Shown here: piece after piece, positions 18,801 through 26,984 of the stretch
How the letters are laid out: every line of letters begins with the position of its first letter
Numbering within the stretch: the stretch's first letter is position 1
Made by a program: the position numbers and the translations under genes
Assembly: GCF_013364235.1 (NCBI RefSeq)
Contig: NZ_CP054919.1
Coordinates: forward strand, 1,528,145-1,592,144
Source of the DNA: Kitasatospora sp. NA04385
GTDB lineage: Bacteria > Actinomycetota > Actinomycetes > Streptomycetales > Streptomycetaceae
Direction: 5' to 3'
Length of the DNA: 64,000 nucleotides
The notes under the pieces: generated by a model
Seen by the model: the letters and a program-made list of their open reading frames with translations, nothing else
Told to the model about the DNA's origin: nothing
The model's database searches: none

Positions 18801-20402
18801 GGCGTGCAGGGCGGCGCGGGCCGGGTCGGGTTCGGCGCCGGAGTCGTCGATCCAGCCGGCCTCGACGGCGGCGGCGGTCTCCTGCTCGACCTCGGTGAGG
18901 CGCTGGCGCAGGTGCTCGGCCTCGGAGCGGGCCTTCTGGGCGGCGGTGGCGGCGGCGGTGGCCTCGGCCTGGGCGGTGGCGCCGTCCTCCTGGAGTTCGC
19001 CGGCCCGCAGTTCCTCCTGGTCGGCGCGGGTCTCGGCGTGCGCGGCGGCGGTCTCCAGGGCGCGGGCGAGGGCGCCGGCGGCGCGGTCGCGGGCGGCGAG
19101 GGCGGGGGCGGCGTCGAGTTCGGCCTCGCGGATGGCGGCGGCGACCCGGCCGGCCCGGTCGGCGGCGGCGCGGTGCCGCAGGACGGCCTCGGCGGCCTGC
19201 CAGGCGGCGGACTGGGCGCGGGCGTCGGTGAGTTCGCGGCGCAGCCGGGCAGCTCCGGCGGTGGCCGCCTCCAGGCCGAGGGTGGCGTGCCGGTAGGTGA
19301 GCTCGGAGACGATCAGCGAGTGCCGGGTGCGGTCGGTCTCGGCGGCGGTGACGGCGCCCGCGGCGGCGGCGACCTCGACGGCCAGGTCGTGGACGCGGTC
19401 GCGTTCGACGGCGGAGCGGGCGGCGAGCGACAGCGCCAGCTTGCGGGTGCGCCGCTCGGCGGCCCGGTGGCCCTCGCGGACGGTCTCGCGGGCGGCGGTG
19501 GCGTCGACGATGCGCTGCAACAGGTCGACCGAGCCGGCGGTGAAGTCGCGTTCGGCGGTGAGTTCGGCGCGGCGGCCGAGCTTGGCGGCGAAGCCGTGGA
19601 CCAGGTCGGCGAGGCCGTCGGTGTCCCGGGTGTCGGTGACGGCGCGCAGCAGCAGGTCGGTGAAGTCGGCGTCGCCCCGGACCGCGAACAGGCCGGCCGC
19701 CTCGCCCTCGTCGGCGTTCATCTCGCGCTGGTAGCGGAAGAGTTCGGGGTCGAGGCCGAGGGCGCCGAGGTGCTCGATCCAGCGGTCGTGGATCTCCTCG
19801 AAGGTGACGTCGAGGTGCGGCTGCGCCTTGGCGGCCTCGGTGAGCGCGTCGCGGAAGCCCTTCATGGTGCGGCGGCGGCCGCGGGCCTGCTGGTCGCCGG
19901 TGAGGGCGGGCCGCTCGGCGACCGGCAGGCCGTCCAGGGTGAGGCCGGGGCCGGGGCGGAAGGAGTACCAGAGTTCGGCGAACTTGCGCGGGTCGGAGGA
20001 GACCTGGCGGCCGCGCCACTCGCTGACCTTGCCGACCACGATGAGTTCGCCGGTGACGGTGTGCTGCCACTCCAGGGCGACGTGGCCGCAGTCGTCGGCG
20101 AGCAGGAACTTGCGCAGCACGCCGGAGGAGGCGCCGCCCAGGGTGTTGCGGTGGCCGGGCAGCATCACCGAGAAGATCAGCTTGAGCAGGACGGACTTGC
20201 CGCCGCCGTTCTCCAGGAACAGCACGCCGGCGGGCGCGGGGCGGCGCTGCGGGCCCTCGGGCTCCTCGCCGAACAGGCCGATCTGCTGCGGCTGCGGCTC
20301 GGGCACCGGCTCGCCGACTCCGCGCAGGTCGAGCACCGTGTCGGCGTAGCGGGCGCCCGCCGGTCCGATCGAGTACAGGCGGACCCGGTTCAGCTCGTAC
20401 AT
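15855..20402 (-). CDS. SMC-like ATPase (MksB/JetC-type)
   Basis: 1515-residue coiled-coil ATPase. The N-terminal head carries Walker A 'LENGGGKSVLLK' (Lys69, Ser70). Two very long Ala/Arg/Glu-rich heptad regions flank a central globular (hinge-like) part. The C-terminal head has the ABC signature 'SGGQLLTAA' (1383-1386) and Walker B 'TLFLDNPIG', in which the usual catalytic Glu after Asp1420 is Asn1421. ATG 20402 follows AGGAGA. Last gene of a three-gene operon with a winged-helix protein and a helical kleisin-like protein, the layout of MksFEB and JetABC condensins. Those complexes extrude DNA loops and some restrict plasmids. No JetD/MksG nuclease gene is adjacent, since the next downstream gene is convergent. 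Confidence 0.85.
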   Translation of the reverse strand: MYELNRVRLYSIGPAGARYADTVLDLRGVGEPVPEPQPQQIGLFGEEPEGPQRRPAPAGVLFLENGGGKSVLLKLIFSVMLPGHRNTLGGASSGVLRKFLLADDCGHVALEWQHTVTGELIVVGKVSEWRGRQVSSDPRKFAELWYSFRPGPGLTLDGLPVAERPALTGDQQARGRRRTMKGFRDALTEAAKAQPHLDVTFEEIHDRWIEHLGALGLDPELFRYQREMNADEGEAAGLFAVRGDADFTDLLLRAVTDTRDTDGLADLVHGFAAKLGRRAELTAERDFTAGSVDLLQRIVDATAARETVREGHRAAERRTRKLALSLAARSAVERDRVHDLAVEVAAAAGAVTAAETDRTRHSLIVSELTYRHATLGLEAATAGAARLRRELTDARAQSAAWQAAEAVLRHRAAADRAGRVAAAIREAELDAAPALAARDRAAGALARALETAAAHAETRADQEELRAGELQEDGATAQAEATAAATAAQKARSEAEHLRQRLTEVEQETAAAVEAGWIDDSGAEPDPARAALHAADAGAAATEALERARTAAEHGAVRVREAAAAEARAELAAARAADARTAADRALAAEQRTAAQLAAEPRLAELLSLTPYQDGAEETEGFLTPRGLDACAEDLRELLDQSVATAERTLFDLRTAAADDSRILAALGDGGLLPPGPDVLATVEHLGEQGIPALPGWRYLAQSVDPADHDAILAARPELVDGVVVTDPASLERAREALAAAALLPRSTVAVGTAAALIAPIEGEPAYFLVPPNPAMHNETAADDERRELRARATAREEHIRELAARLGGDRALAARLASWHASCPPGTLAELAESAAAAALRAETTAAELATLRADHADADTEHQAAAARHEECREAAQRARRRADALEGLAFRLRERANWTRRLRELADDAVECERRQAQCAERARTCDEDRRAAQRAADDARRTARTLRGERAEIAAVGAAPEPEQLAPASLPALREAYRAAAQLYEKVGVGADLRAEQARAESDETAAAAELQRLSNKVKARAEELLASPDGADGPARQAAAARAEELVALIEARADAASEEVGRLRGDAERSAPANGEAHTELPEDLLPADPEHAQALLRTATALLAERRERVDLARTEHADLQRTLDQAQAAAGDFEELAGQLRDALRDNGEETDPEADAYLGSLAAARAAVTDTRRAMRTAATELTGAELAVRDAADALVRHANAARYEAVRTPARQQIRELPAAALPDHAAAWAAAFAPRLRVLTDELAQLERNRSSIVDRLRGLVETSLGTLRAAQRLSRLPEGLGEWSGQEFLRIRFEDPDHAVLVERLGEVIDEATRSAVKKNSDLRRDGMSLLLRGVAAAIGPKGVSVEILKPDAVLRAERVSVGQMSDVFSGGQLLTAAIALYCTMAALRANDRGQSQLRHAGTLFLDNPIGRANATYLLELQRAVADALGVQLIYTTGLFDTTALAEFPLVIRLRNDADLRAGLKYISVEEHLRPGLPAPQDPDGPAVHGEITATRMFRKPE

Positions 20403-20459
20403 GTGCGGTGGTTCTCCTGGAGCGGTTGCAGCTGCGGTGGCGGAGCTTCTTGGGACGGG

Positions 20460-21341
20460 TCAGAGGGCGTGGAACGGCAGGCCGGCGTCGGCCACCAGCT
20501 CGTCGCTCTCGTCGGGCGGGGCCAGGGTGGGGGTGCCGTCGCTGACCGGGACGACGCCCAGGTCGAGGAGTTCGGCCATCGCGGCGCCGCCGGCCAGGTC
20601 GCGGACCTGCAACTGGTAGCGGGCGGTGGTGCGGTAGGTGCCGCCGGAGTCGTCGGAGGTCTTCTGCAGGAAGCCGGAGTCGACCAGGAAGGACACCGCC
20701 TTGGAGACGATGCCGGTGGTGGAGCCGGCCAGCCGGCGGGCGTCCTTGGTGGCGCCGGTCGCGGAGCGGCGGGCCCAGACCCGCCAGGCGGCTTCCAGGC
20801 CGGGGGCGTCGCTGGCCGGGTCGGTGTTGGCGCCCTCGGCCTCGGCGCGCTCCTCCAGGCGGCGGCAGGCCTGCCGGACGAAGGCGTCCACGCCGTTGAC
20901 GGTGACCCGGCCGAGGTAGCCGTCGTCGGCGAGGTCCTCGGGGCGGGGGAAGGCGAGCGCGGCGACCGCGAGGTGGGCCAGGCCGTGCAGGAAGCGGTCG
21001 GTGGACTCGGCGGCGGCGCGTCGCGAGTAGTCGCCCATCCGGACGGCGAACACCGAGTCCTCGGCGGCGGCGACGGCCATCCCGGCCCGGGCGGAGACCT
21101 CCAGCACGACCAGGCCCATGCCGGTGGCGACGGCGTCGGCGAGCCGGCCGAACGGCGGGTCCTCCCGGTAGCGGCGGACCAGTTCGCCGTACTCGGCGTC
21201 CCGGGCGGGCAGCAGCTTGGCCTGGAGGCCGAAGGAGACCAGCCGGGCGGCCTCGGCGACGTCCGCCGGGCTGATCGGCGCGGGGGCGGCGGGGGCCGGT
21301 TCGCCCTCGGGCGGTGTCCACGCCTCGCTGGTGGTGGTCAT
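20460..21341 (-). CDS. Winged-helix (KITE/MksE/JetB-like) partner of the SMC ATPase
   Basis: 293-residue protein with no named motif that I can assign with confidence. A helical N-terminal half ('AARLVSFGLQAKLLPARDAEYGELV') is followed by a C-terminal winged-helix-like segment: 'STTGIVSKAVSFLVDSGFLQKTS' (helix-turn-helix) then 'GTYRTTARYQLQV' (beta wing). This size, position and fold suggestion match the KITE subunits of MukBEF/MksBEF/Wadjet. ATG 21341 has AAGGAG upstream. It sits 57 nt before the SMC gene and 103 nt after the kleisin-like gene. The role is inferred from operon context. Confidence 0.7.
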   Translation of the reverse strand: MTTTSEAWTPPEGEPAPAAPAPISPADVAEAARLVSFGLQAKLLPARDAEYGELVRRYREDPPFGRLADAVATGMGLVVLEVSARAGMAVAAAEDSVFAVRMGDYSRRAAAESTDRFLHGLAHLAVAALAFPRPEDLADDGYLGRVTVNGVDAFVRQACRRLEERAEAEGANTDPASDAPGLEAAWRVWARRSATGATKDARRLAGSTTGIVSKAVSFLVDSGFLQKTSDDSGGTYRTTARYQLQVRDLAGGAAMAELLDLGVVPVSDGTPTLAPPDESDELVADAGLPFHAL

Positions 21342-21364
21342 CCGAGGGCTCCTTCGGTGCGGTG

Positions 21365-21400
21365 GTCGTGCTCGTCGTGCTCGTCGTGCTCGTCGTGCTT
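21365..21400. repeat. Tandem 9-bp repeat between kleisin-like and KITE-like genes
   Basis: Four direct copies of GTCGTGCTC (the last ends in T), with a fifth isolated copy at 21410-21418, in the 103-nt gap of the SMC operon. The unit is a multiple of three and could vary in copy number by slippage, changing spacing ahead of the KITE-like gene's ribosome site. Confidence 0.7.
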
Positions 21401-21444
21401 GCCGCGGTGGTCGTGCTCGTCGCGGTGGTCTCGGTGGTCGCGGG

Positions 21445-23004
21445 TCACCCGGCGCCCCCGGCGTCCCTGGCGCTCTTGGCGTCCTTGCGGTCGGCGGCCA
21501 TGCCCGCGGCGTCCAGCAGGGCGCTGCCGACGATCAGGTCGGCGCCGCCGAAGCCCGGGTCGTCCAGCCGGGTGCCGTCGTCGACGGCGAACAGCAGCCG
21601 CTCCTCACCCTGCCGGTAGGCGGTGCCGACCGGCGGGCTGGCCGCGTGCACGGCGAGCAGGGCGACCAGGTAGGCGAGTTCGTCGCCGTCCCGGTCCTCC
21701 TCCTCGTCGAGGTCGCGGGCCCGGCGGCGGGCGTCGGCGAGCAGGCCGGAGAGCCGGCGGGGGGCGTCGGCGGGCAGGTCGAGCAGGTCGAGGGCGGCTT
21801 CGAGCTGGGCCTCGGAGAACCGGCTGTCGTCGGGGGTGGCGACCAGGTCGGGTTCGGGGAGCTCGGCGCCGAGGTGCTCGCGTTCGACCGGCGGGGTGAG
21901 CAGCAGGTCGACCAGGTCGGCGACCCGGACCGAGACGGGAGTGCGCAGGCCGGTGGCGCGGGCGAAGAACGCGTCGGTGGGCCGGGTGGCGTCGCCGAGC
22001 GGCAGGGTGAGCACGGGGGCGAGCAGCTGGCCGTACAGGTCGATGCCGCTGCGCGCGGCGGGCGCGGCGAAGGCCTGCCGGTCCTGTTCGGCGCGGAACA
22101 GCGGGCCGGCCTCCAGCAGGCGGGTCTGCAACTGGGTGTGGCGGCGGATGCAGTCCTTGACGATGTCGACGAGTTCGGCGGCGCGGCGCTTGTGCTCGGC
22201 GTCGATGCTCTCGTCGCGGGCCTTGCGGATGTTGGTGAGGATCGCGTTCTCGTGCCGGTAGCGGTCGGCGATGTGGTCGAGCGCCTCGTCGATCAGGTCG
22301 GGGACGGTCTCCATCCAGTCGACCGCGCGGACGTTGCGCCGGGTGGCCTCCAGGGCGCGGCGCAGCGTCTCGGCGTACTGGACGGTGCGGTAGCGGGCCT
22401 GCTCGGCGGCGAGCTGGGCGTCGGCGAGGCGGCCGCGGCGGATCAGCACCTCCAGCTTGACCTCGGCGGCGATCTGGGCCGAGGTCACGTCGGTGTCGAG
22501 GGCGCCGACCAGCACGTTGACGGCCTCGTCGGTGGTGCGCAGGTAGACCCCGCCGTCCTGGCCGGGGACCTCCTCGATCAGCTTGAAGTCGTAGTCGCGG
22601 CGGGTGTACTCGCCGTCCGGGCCGAAGGTGCCGTAGACGGCGCGGAAGCCGCGGTCGACGCTGCCGACGTTGATCAGCGACTCCAGCACCCAGCGGGCGA
22701 CCCGCTCGTGCTCGGCACCGGCCCGGCCGGGGTTCTGGGCGGCGATCCGGGGCAGCAGCCGGGCCAGCACGAGGTCCCGGTCGGCGCCGGTGTCGAAGTC
22801 CATGTTGAGCGTGACCAGGTCGATCGCGGCGAGGCCGACCTCGGCCATGGTGTACGAGGCGTACTCGCCGGCCAGGTTGACCTTGCGGCTGTCCAGGTCG
22901 TGCAGCGGGGCGGTGCACGCCAGCGCCTTGAGCCGGCGGGCGAGTCCCTCGTCGGCGGCCGGGCCGGGGGCGGGCCGGGTGGGCTGGTCTGCGATGGCGG
23001 TCAC
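21445..23004 (-). CDS. Kleisin-like (MksF/JetA-type) subunit of the SMC operon
   Basis: 519-residue, almost wholly helical acidic protein. It opens with conserved-looking 'LDSRKVNLAGEYASYTMAEVGLAAIDLVTLNMDFD', has a long Arg/Glu-rich coiled coil in the middle (about 180-330) and a small C-terminal domain. First gene of the operon, where MksF/JetA kleisins are encoded. GTG 23004 is 8-10 nt downstream of a TAATCT -10-like element, so the mRNA may be leaderless. I call it kleisin-like from size, helicity and position; primary-sequence homology was not tested. Confidence 0.65.
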   Translation of the reverse strand: MTAIADQPTRPAPGPAADEGLARRLKALACTAPLHDLDSRKVNLAGEYASYTMAEVGLAAIDLVTLNMDFDTGADRDLVLARLLPRIAAQNPGRAGAEHERVARWVLESLINVGSVDRGFRAVYGTFGPDGEYTRRDYDFKLIEEVPGQDGGVYLRTTDEAVNVLVGALDTDVTSAQIAAEVKLEVLIRRGRLADAQLAAEQARYRTVQYAETLRRALEATRRNVRAVDWMETVPDLIDEALDHIADRYRHENAILTNIRKARDESIDAEHKRRAAELVDIVKDCIRRHTQLQTRLLEAGPLFRAEQDRQAFAAPAARSGIDLYGQLLAPVLTLPLGDATRPTDAFFARATGLRTPVSVRVADLVDLLLTPPVEREHLGAELPEPDLVATPDDSRFSEAQLEAALDLLDLPADAPRRLSGLLADARRRARDLDEEEDRDGDELAYLVALLAVHAASPPVGTAYRQGEERLLFAVDDGTRLDDPGFGGADLIVGSALLDAAGMAADRKDAKSARDAGGAG

Positions 23005-23540
23005 GGGGGACAAGATTAGGGCTTTCCCCTGACAGGTCCGAAAAGCCCCTTTCGGGAGTGCAGGGTCCGCGTCTCGTTGTCGAAGTCCGCGCCGCGATGT
23101 CGCCAAGAAGTCGGATTCGACATGCTGAGCGGATCGGCAGGTCAGAGTCGCCACCCGTCCGGGTGGTCATCACCGGGTTGGCGGCGGGGTGGGCCTGCGG
23201 ACCAGCAGTGTGGAGCCCGAGCAGACTGCTGGCCGCCGCAGCACACGCCCTCGGCACCAGCCCGGAAAGCCTCCGGTTGGCCTTCGAGACACGGCAGCAG
23301 CCCTGACACGCAGGCACCGACCGCCACATGGCAACGAAGGATCCGACACACCCCCGCGGACCGGCAATCCCGACAGGCCACCCGGACTACCTGCAGACAG
23401 CAGCTCCAGACGTCGCCACCACGACCACCAGCGCCCGCAGCGCCGCGCTGTCCGGCAGCGTCAGCGCCGCGTTGACCGCCAGTGTGACGATCAATGGCAT
23501 TGCGGCCGGGTGCCGGGACGGTCTTCGGTTCCAGGAACGG
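23005..23540. other. Promoter region and left boundary of accessory block
   Basis: No convincing intact gene. It holds the promoter of the SMC operon and a plus-strand frame ending 'LLAAAAHALGTSPESLRLAFETRQQP' at TGA 23306, which may be the tail of a lost gene. It also holds the 115-bp repeat and a 37-codon minus-strand frame (23387-23500) whose first 30 codons read as a hydrophobic segment and then run into the repeat and stop. Both flanking frames look truncated at the repeat. Confidence 0.4.
23297..23411 (+). repeat. 115-bp dispersed direct repeat, copy A
   Basis: Aligns without gaps to 32549-32663 with about 8 mismatches (about 93%). Starts GCAGCCCTGACACGC and ends CAGCTCCAGAC. It contains an ATG (23328) opening a frame beginning 'MATKDPTHPRGPAIPTG' that copy B shares. 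It lies at the left edge of the accessory block. Confidence 0.9.
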
Positions 23541-24467
23541 CTAGCGCTCCACGGCCCCGGCGGGATGCTCGCCGACCGGGGCGTCGACGGCGACTTGGCG
23601 AGGCGCTCTGCCGGTCAGCAGCGCCCCCGCCAGCACCAAGGCGGCCGGCACCGCGAACACCGCGGTCGCCGCCGCGAGGCCGTGCTGGGCGCCGACCCGG
23701 TTGACCGGGATGAGCGCTATGTCGTAGACCGCGTGAGCGATCATGATGGGGAGGATTGCCCGAGAGCGCAGGTACAGCAGCACGCTCACGGCCGACCAGA
23801 GGACCAGCGAGACGATCGCCAGGCCGTACTCCAAGTGGTACGACAGCCGCGCCGCCACCAGCACGAGGAGCAGCGCGGCGGTGCCCAGGCGGCGCTGCCG
23901 GGTGCCGGTGGCTCGCGGTGCGAAGCGCCAGACGGCCAGAGCGGGCAGGACCATGACGACGATCTCCTCGCTCACTCCGGCCGCCGCGGAGGCGGAGATG
24001 CTGCCCAGCAGGGTGCTGCCCGCGTTGCTGCCGGAGTGGGCGGCCACCGCCGGGGAGTGCGCGCGGACGAACTCGAAGGCCGTGCCCAGCAGGAACATCG
24101 GGGCCTCGGCCAGGCAGAACACCGCGCAGGACGCGGCAGCCAGTTGACGGGGCGCCATACGCCGCAGCCCGACGGAGGGGGCGCGCTCGGCCATGCCCAG
24201 CAGGAGCCACACCGGTACCGACAGCAGCAGCCACAGGGCTGCTTCCCGCAGCACCGCGGGTTCGGACGCGGTGGCGGCGGCCGTGGTGGCACCGGCGGCG
24301 GCCCGCTGCGCGCCCGGCCAGGCCGAGACGATGGTGAGGAGCATGTAGAGGATCGCGAACGGGAGGGCGTAGATCCAGACGATGCCGCGGGCGGTTCCCC
24401 GGGCGCGGGGCGGCGGCAGAGGTGTCCGTACGGGCAGGGCCGCGAGCAGGCGTCGGGCGATCGGCAT
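23541..24467 (-). CDS. CPBP-family intramembrane metalloprotease
   Basis: 308-residue polytopic membrane protein of the CPBP (CAAX protease/bacteriocin-processing, Abi) family. It has about eight hydrophobic helices and the three motifs in order: 'SEEIVVMVLPAL' (paired Glu), 'RLSYHLEYG' (His) and 'HAVYDIALIPVN' (His). The Arg usually found after the paired Glu is absent ('EEIVVMVL'), as in many divergent members. ATG 24467 follows GAAAGGGCGG. First gene inside the repeat-bounded block, pointing toward the boundary. Substrate unknown; family members act in prenyl-protein processing or peptide immunity. Confidence 0.82.
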   Translation of the reverse strand: MPIARRLLAALPVRTPLPPPRARGTARGIVWIYALPFAILYMLLTIVSAWPGAQRAAAGATTAAATASEPAVLREAALWLLLSVPVWLLLGMAERAPSVGLRRMAPRQLAAASCAVFCLAEAPMFLLGTAFEFVRAHSPAVAAHSGSNAGSTLLGSISASAAAGVSEEIVVMVLPALAVWRFAPRATGTRQRRLGTAALLLVLVAARLSYHLEYGLAIVSLVLWSAVSVLLYLRSRAILPIMIAHAVYDIALIPVNRVGAQHGLAAATAVFAVPAALVLAGALLTGRAPRQVAVDAPVGEHPAGAVER

Positions 24468-24549
24468 GTCCGCCCTTTCGTGCGGCGCGCCGTCGGGTGG
24501 GGCGCCAGGTTCGGCAGCCTGCAACGGCGATGGCCGCAGGAGGGCCGTG

Positions 24550-24774
24550 TCAGGTCATCGGTTCGCCGTCGGAGAAGATGCGGGCGGTGCCGGGCCGGTG
24601 GGTAGTGGTGATCGAGTCGAACCAGGGCACCTGCAGGGGTTGCAGGTACGGCAGCCAGTCCTAGACGGTGCGCCAGGCGGAGACGTCGCGCTCGGGGCCG
24701 AGCCGGACCGGGTGGCCGGCAGGGACGGGGAGGCCGGGTGGGGTGCCACCGTACGGCTTCGCAACGCGGGTTGC
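24550..24774 (-). pseudogene. Broken gene remnant with in-frame TAG
   Basis: Read on the minus strand, a protein-like frame 'VAKPYGGTPPGLPVPAG' continues to 'RDVSAWRTV', meets TAG (24661-24663), then continues in the same frame as 'DWLPYLQPLQVPWFDSITTT' to 'RIFSDGEPMT' and TGA at 24550. High third-position GC on both sides of the stop indicates formerly coding DNA. No start codon or RBS is visible. Family not recognised. Confidence 0.5.
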
Positions 24775-24871
24775 AATACGCAGTCGCTCCCCAACGAACC
24801 TTCGCCGGCCGTCCCGCAGCCGTCGACCTGCGCCCGAATCGGCAACCCTGTCTACGGACCGGTGGTAATCA

Positions 24872-25399
24872 TCACCGGCGTCCAGATGAACGGCTTCCGT
24901 CGAAGGGCAGGTAGGCCGCCGTGCCGGTCCGGCGGGCGGAGTCGACCTGTACGAGGCGGCTGTGCTCCTGCGGGCTCATCAGGTCGGCCCACTCGGCGAT
25001 CGGGAGCACTCTCCACTCGGTGTGCTCCTCGGGGTCCAGGACGATGCTGTCGAGCTGCTGGTCCGTCAGCTCACCTCCGTCGAAGACGAATCCGATCTTG
25101 GCCAGCGGCCATGCGACGCCGGGGCCGCTGAACATGACGGCCAGCAGCCGGGGCTGCTGTACGAGGCCCGGGTTCGCCACCTGCAGGTCGATGCCGGTTT
25201 CCTCCAGGCACTCGCGGACGGCGGTTTCCAGGGGCTCTTCGCCCTTTTCCACGTTGCCGCCGGGCCAGCCCCAGAAGTCGGAGTCGGGGCGGGAGCGCAT
25301 CGCGAGGTGGCGGCCGACGGTGTCGGTGAAGTAGAAGCAGCCGAATACGGTGGCGTTCTCGACGGTTTTCACGTACTCGGCGGGCGGCAGCCAGGCCAT
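24872..25399 (-). CDS. Nudix hydrolase
   Basis: 175-residue Nudix-fold pyrophosphohydrolase. The Nudix box is intact: 'GNVEKGEEPLETAVRECLEETGID' carries G-x5-E-x7-REU-x-EE-x-GU within residues about 50-75. N-terminal 'VFGCFYFTDTVGRHLAMRSR' forms the first strands. ATG 25399 is preceded by a GGGAG. It probably sanitises or edits a nucleotide or nucleotide-sugar; its neighbour on the same strand is a UDP-glucose dehydrogenase-like gene, but a terminator separates them. Confidence 0.9.
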   Translation of the reverse strand: MAWLPPAEYVKTVENATVFGCFYFTDTVGRHLAMRSRPDSDFWGWPGGNVEKGEEPLETAVRECLEETGIDLQVANPGLVQQPRLLAVMFSGPGVAWPLAKIGFVFDGGELTDQQLDSIVLDPEEHTEWRVLPIAEWADLMSPQEHSRLVQVDSARRTGTAAYLPFDGSRSSGRR

Positions 25400-25534
25400 T
25401 GCGTCTCCCTCGTCCGGCCTGCGCACGGGCGGCGAGGTCTCGTGCGCCTGGGAGGCCCACGGTATCGGCAGTGCTCCGGCTCGGGGTGCAACTGCAGAGT
25501 GGGGCCGCTGGCGGCCGCGCCGCCGGGAACACGG

Positions 25535-25576
25535 CGGGGCGCCGGAAGCCACCTGCCGGCGGCTTCCGGCGCCCCG
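25535..25576 (-). terminator. Hairpin terminator after the UDP-glucose dehydrogenase gene
   Basis: A perfect 16-bp stem CGGGGCGCCGGAAGCC (25535-25550) with 25561-25576 and a 10-nt loop, beginning 22 nt beyond the stop codon of the minus-strand gene at 25598. Confidence 0.88.
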
Positions 25577-25597
25577 TTGTCGTACTGCGGCCGGCCG

Positions 25598-26917
25598 TTA
25601 CTTGCCGGGGCGGCCGAGCTGGTGGACGGTCCAGCCCGCCGCGCGCCAGAGGTCGGGGTCCACGGTGGTGCGGCAGTCGACGAGCAGCGCGGTGGCGGGG
25701 TGGCCGACGAGGTCCTGCGGGTTGGCCTGCCGGTACTGGGGCCACTCGGTGGCCAGGACGACGGCGTCGGCGCCGCTGAGGGCGGCGGGCAGGTCGTCGG
25801 CGTAGTCGAGTTCGGGGTTGCGCTGCACGGCGGTGGGGATGGCCTGCGGGTCGTGGACGGTGACGGCGGCTCCGGCGCTCTCCAGGGCCTGGGCGAGGGC
25901 GAGGGCCGGGGATTCGCGGACGTCGTTGGTGCCGGGCTTGAAGGCGGCGCCGAGCACGGTGACCTTGGCGCCCTTGAGCGGGCGGCCGAGAGCGCGGGTG
26001 ATGAGGGCCATCGCGGTGGCGGCGCGGTCCTCGTTGATGCGCTCGGCGGCGAGCAGCAGGTCGGCGGCCCGGTCGGCGCCGAGGGTGCGGGCGGATGCGG
26101 TGAAGGCGCGGACGTCCTTGGGGAGGCAGCCGCCGCCGTAGCCGATGCCGGGGCGCATGCCGGCCGCGCCGATGCGGGGGTCGATGCCGAGGATGTCCAC
26201 GATCTTGGAGACGTCGGCGCCCGCAGCGTCGCACATGTCGGCGACGGCATTGATGAAGCTGATCTTGAGGCCGAGGAAGGTGTTGGCGGCGCCCTTGGCG
26301 AGTTCGGCGGTGGGCGGGTCGCAGACGAACAGGGGCACGCCGGTGTCGATGATCTGGGCGTAGACGGCGCGGATGGCCTTCTCGCCCTCGGTGTTCCAGA
26401 CTCCGGCGATGAGGCGGTCGGGGCGCAGGGTGTCCTCCACCGCGTGGCCCTCGCGCAGGAACTCCGGGTTCCAGACGACCTCGACCGCCTCCCCGGCCGG
26501 GGCGAGGCGCTGGGCGAGTTCGGTGACCTTGGCGGTGGTGCCCACGGTGACGGTGGACTTCCCGACGATGGTGCAGGGCCGCACCAGGTGCGGGGCGAGC
26601 TGGCGGATCGCGCCGAAGACCTGGGCGGTGTCGTAGGAGCGGCCGTCGGCGTCGATCGGGGTGCCGACGCCCACGAAGTGCAGGTCGGCGAACGCGGCGG
26701 CTTCGGTGATGTCGGTGGTGAAGCGCAGGCGGCCGCTGGCGGTGTGGCGGGCCAGCAGTTCCGGCAGGCCGTCCTCGTAGATCGGGCACTGGCCGGCGTT
26801 GAGGCGTTCGACCTTGGCCTGGTCGACGTCCACGCCGATGACCTCGTGGCCGAGTTCGGCCATCGCCGCCGCGTGCGGGATGCCGAGGTGACCGCAGCCG
26901 ATCACGGAAACGCGCAT
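25598..26917 (-). CDS. UDP-glucose/GDP-mannose dehydrogenase family protein
   Basis: 439-residue NAD-dependent nucleotide-sugar 6-dehydrogenase, most like UDP-glucose dehydrogenase, which makes UDP-glucuronate by two-step oxidation. N-terminal Rossmann 'VIGCGHLGIPHAAAMAELGHEV', 'VGVGTPIDADG', catalytic Cys in 'GGGCLPKDV', and the C-terminal nucleotide-sugar domain 'GAAFKPGTNDVRESPAL'. The Rossmann turn is GxGHLG instead of the more common GxGYVG. ATG 26917 follows AAGGAC. Preceded by a perfect 25-bp palindrome and followed by a strong terminator, so transcribed alone. Confidence 0.93.
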   Translation of the reverse strand: MRVSVIGCGHLGIPHAAAMAELGHEVIGVDVDQAKVERLNAGQCPIYEDGLPELLARHTASGRLRFTTDITEAAAFADLHFVGVGTPIDADGRSYDTAQVFGAIRQLAPHLVRPCTIVGKSTVTVGTTAKVTELAQRLAPAGEAVEVVWNPEFLREGHAVEDTLRPDRLIAGVWNTEGEKAIRAVYAQIIDTGVPLFVCDPPTAELAKGAANTFLGLKISFINAVADMCDAAGADVSKIVDILGIDPRIGAAGMRPGIGYGGGCLPKDVRAFTASARTLGADRAADLLLAAERINEDRAATAMALITRALGRPLKGAKVTVLGAAFKPGTNDVRESPALALAQALESAGAAVTVHDPQAIPTAVQRNPELDYADDLPAALSGADAVVLATEWPQYRQANPQDLVGHPATALLVDCRTTVDPDLWRAAGWTVHQLGRPGK

Positions 26918-26984
26918 GAAGGGGTCCTTGTCCGGTCGGGTGGCGCGCCGTCCCCGGCGCACCACCCGACGGTATCGCGGATTC

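Noticed and set aside
15505..21321. Very long open frames overlapping the SMC operon in other frames
   Set aside because: They are Arg/Gly/Ala-rich products of GC bias; the SMC, KITE-like and kleisin-like frames have clear motifs, RBSs and codon bias.
23297..23411. Repeat as an IS element end
   Set aside because: No transposase, terminal inverted repeat or target duplication could be found at either copy; I kept it as an unclassified repeat.
24555..24845. 96-codon minus-strand ORF 'MPIRAQVDGCG...'
   Set aside because: Translation is Ser/Pro/Arg-rich without coding bias; a different frame in the same place has the better, though broken, coding signal.
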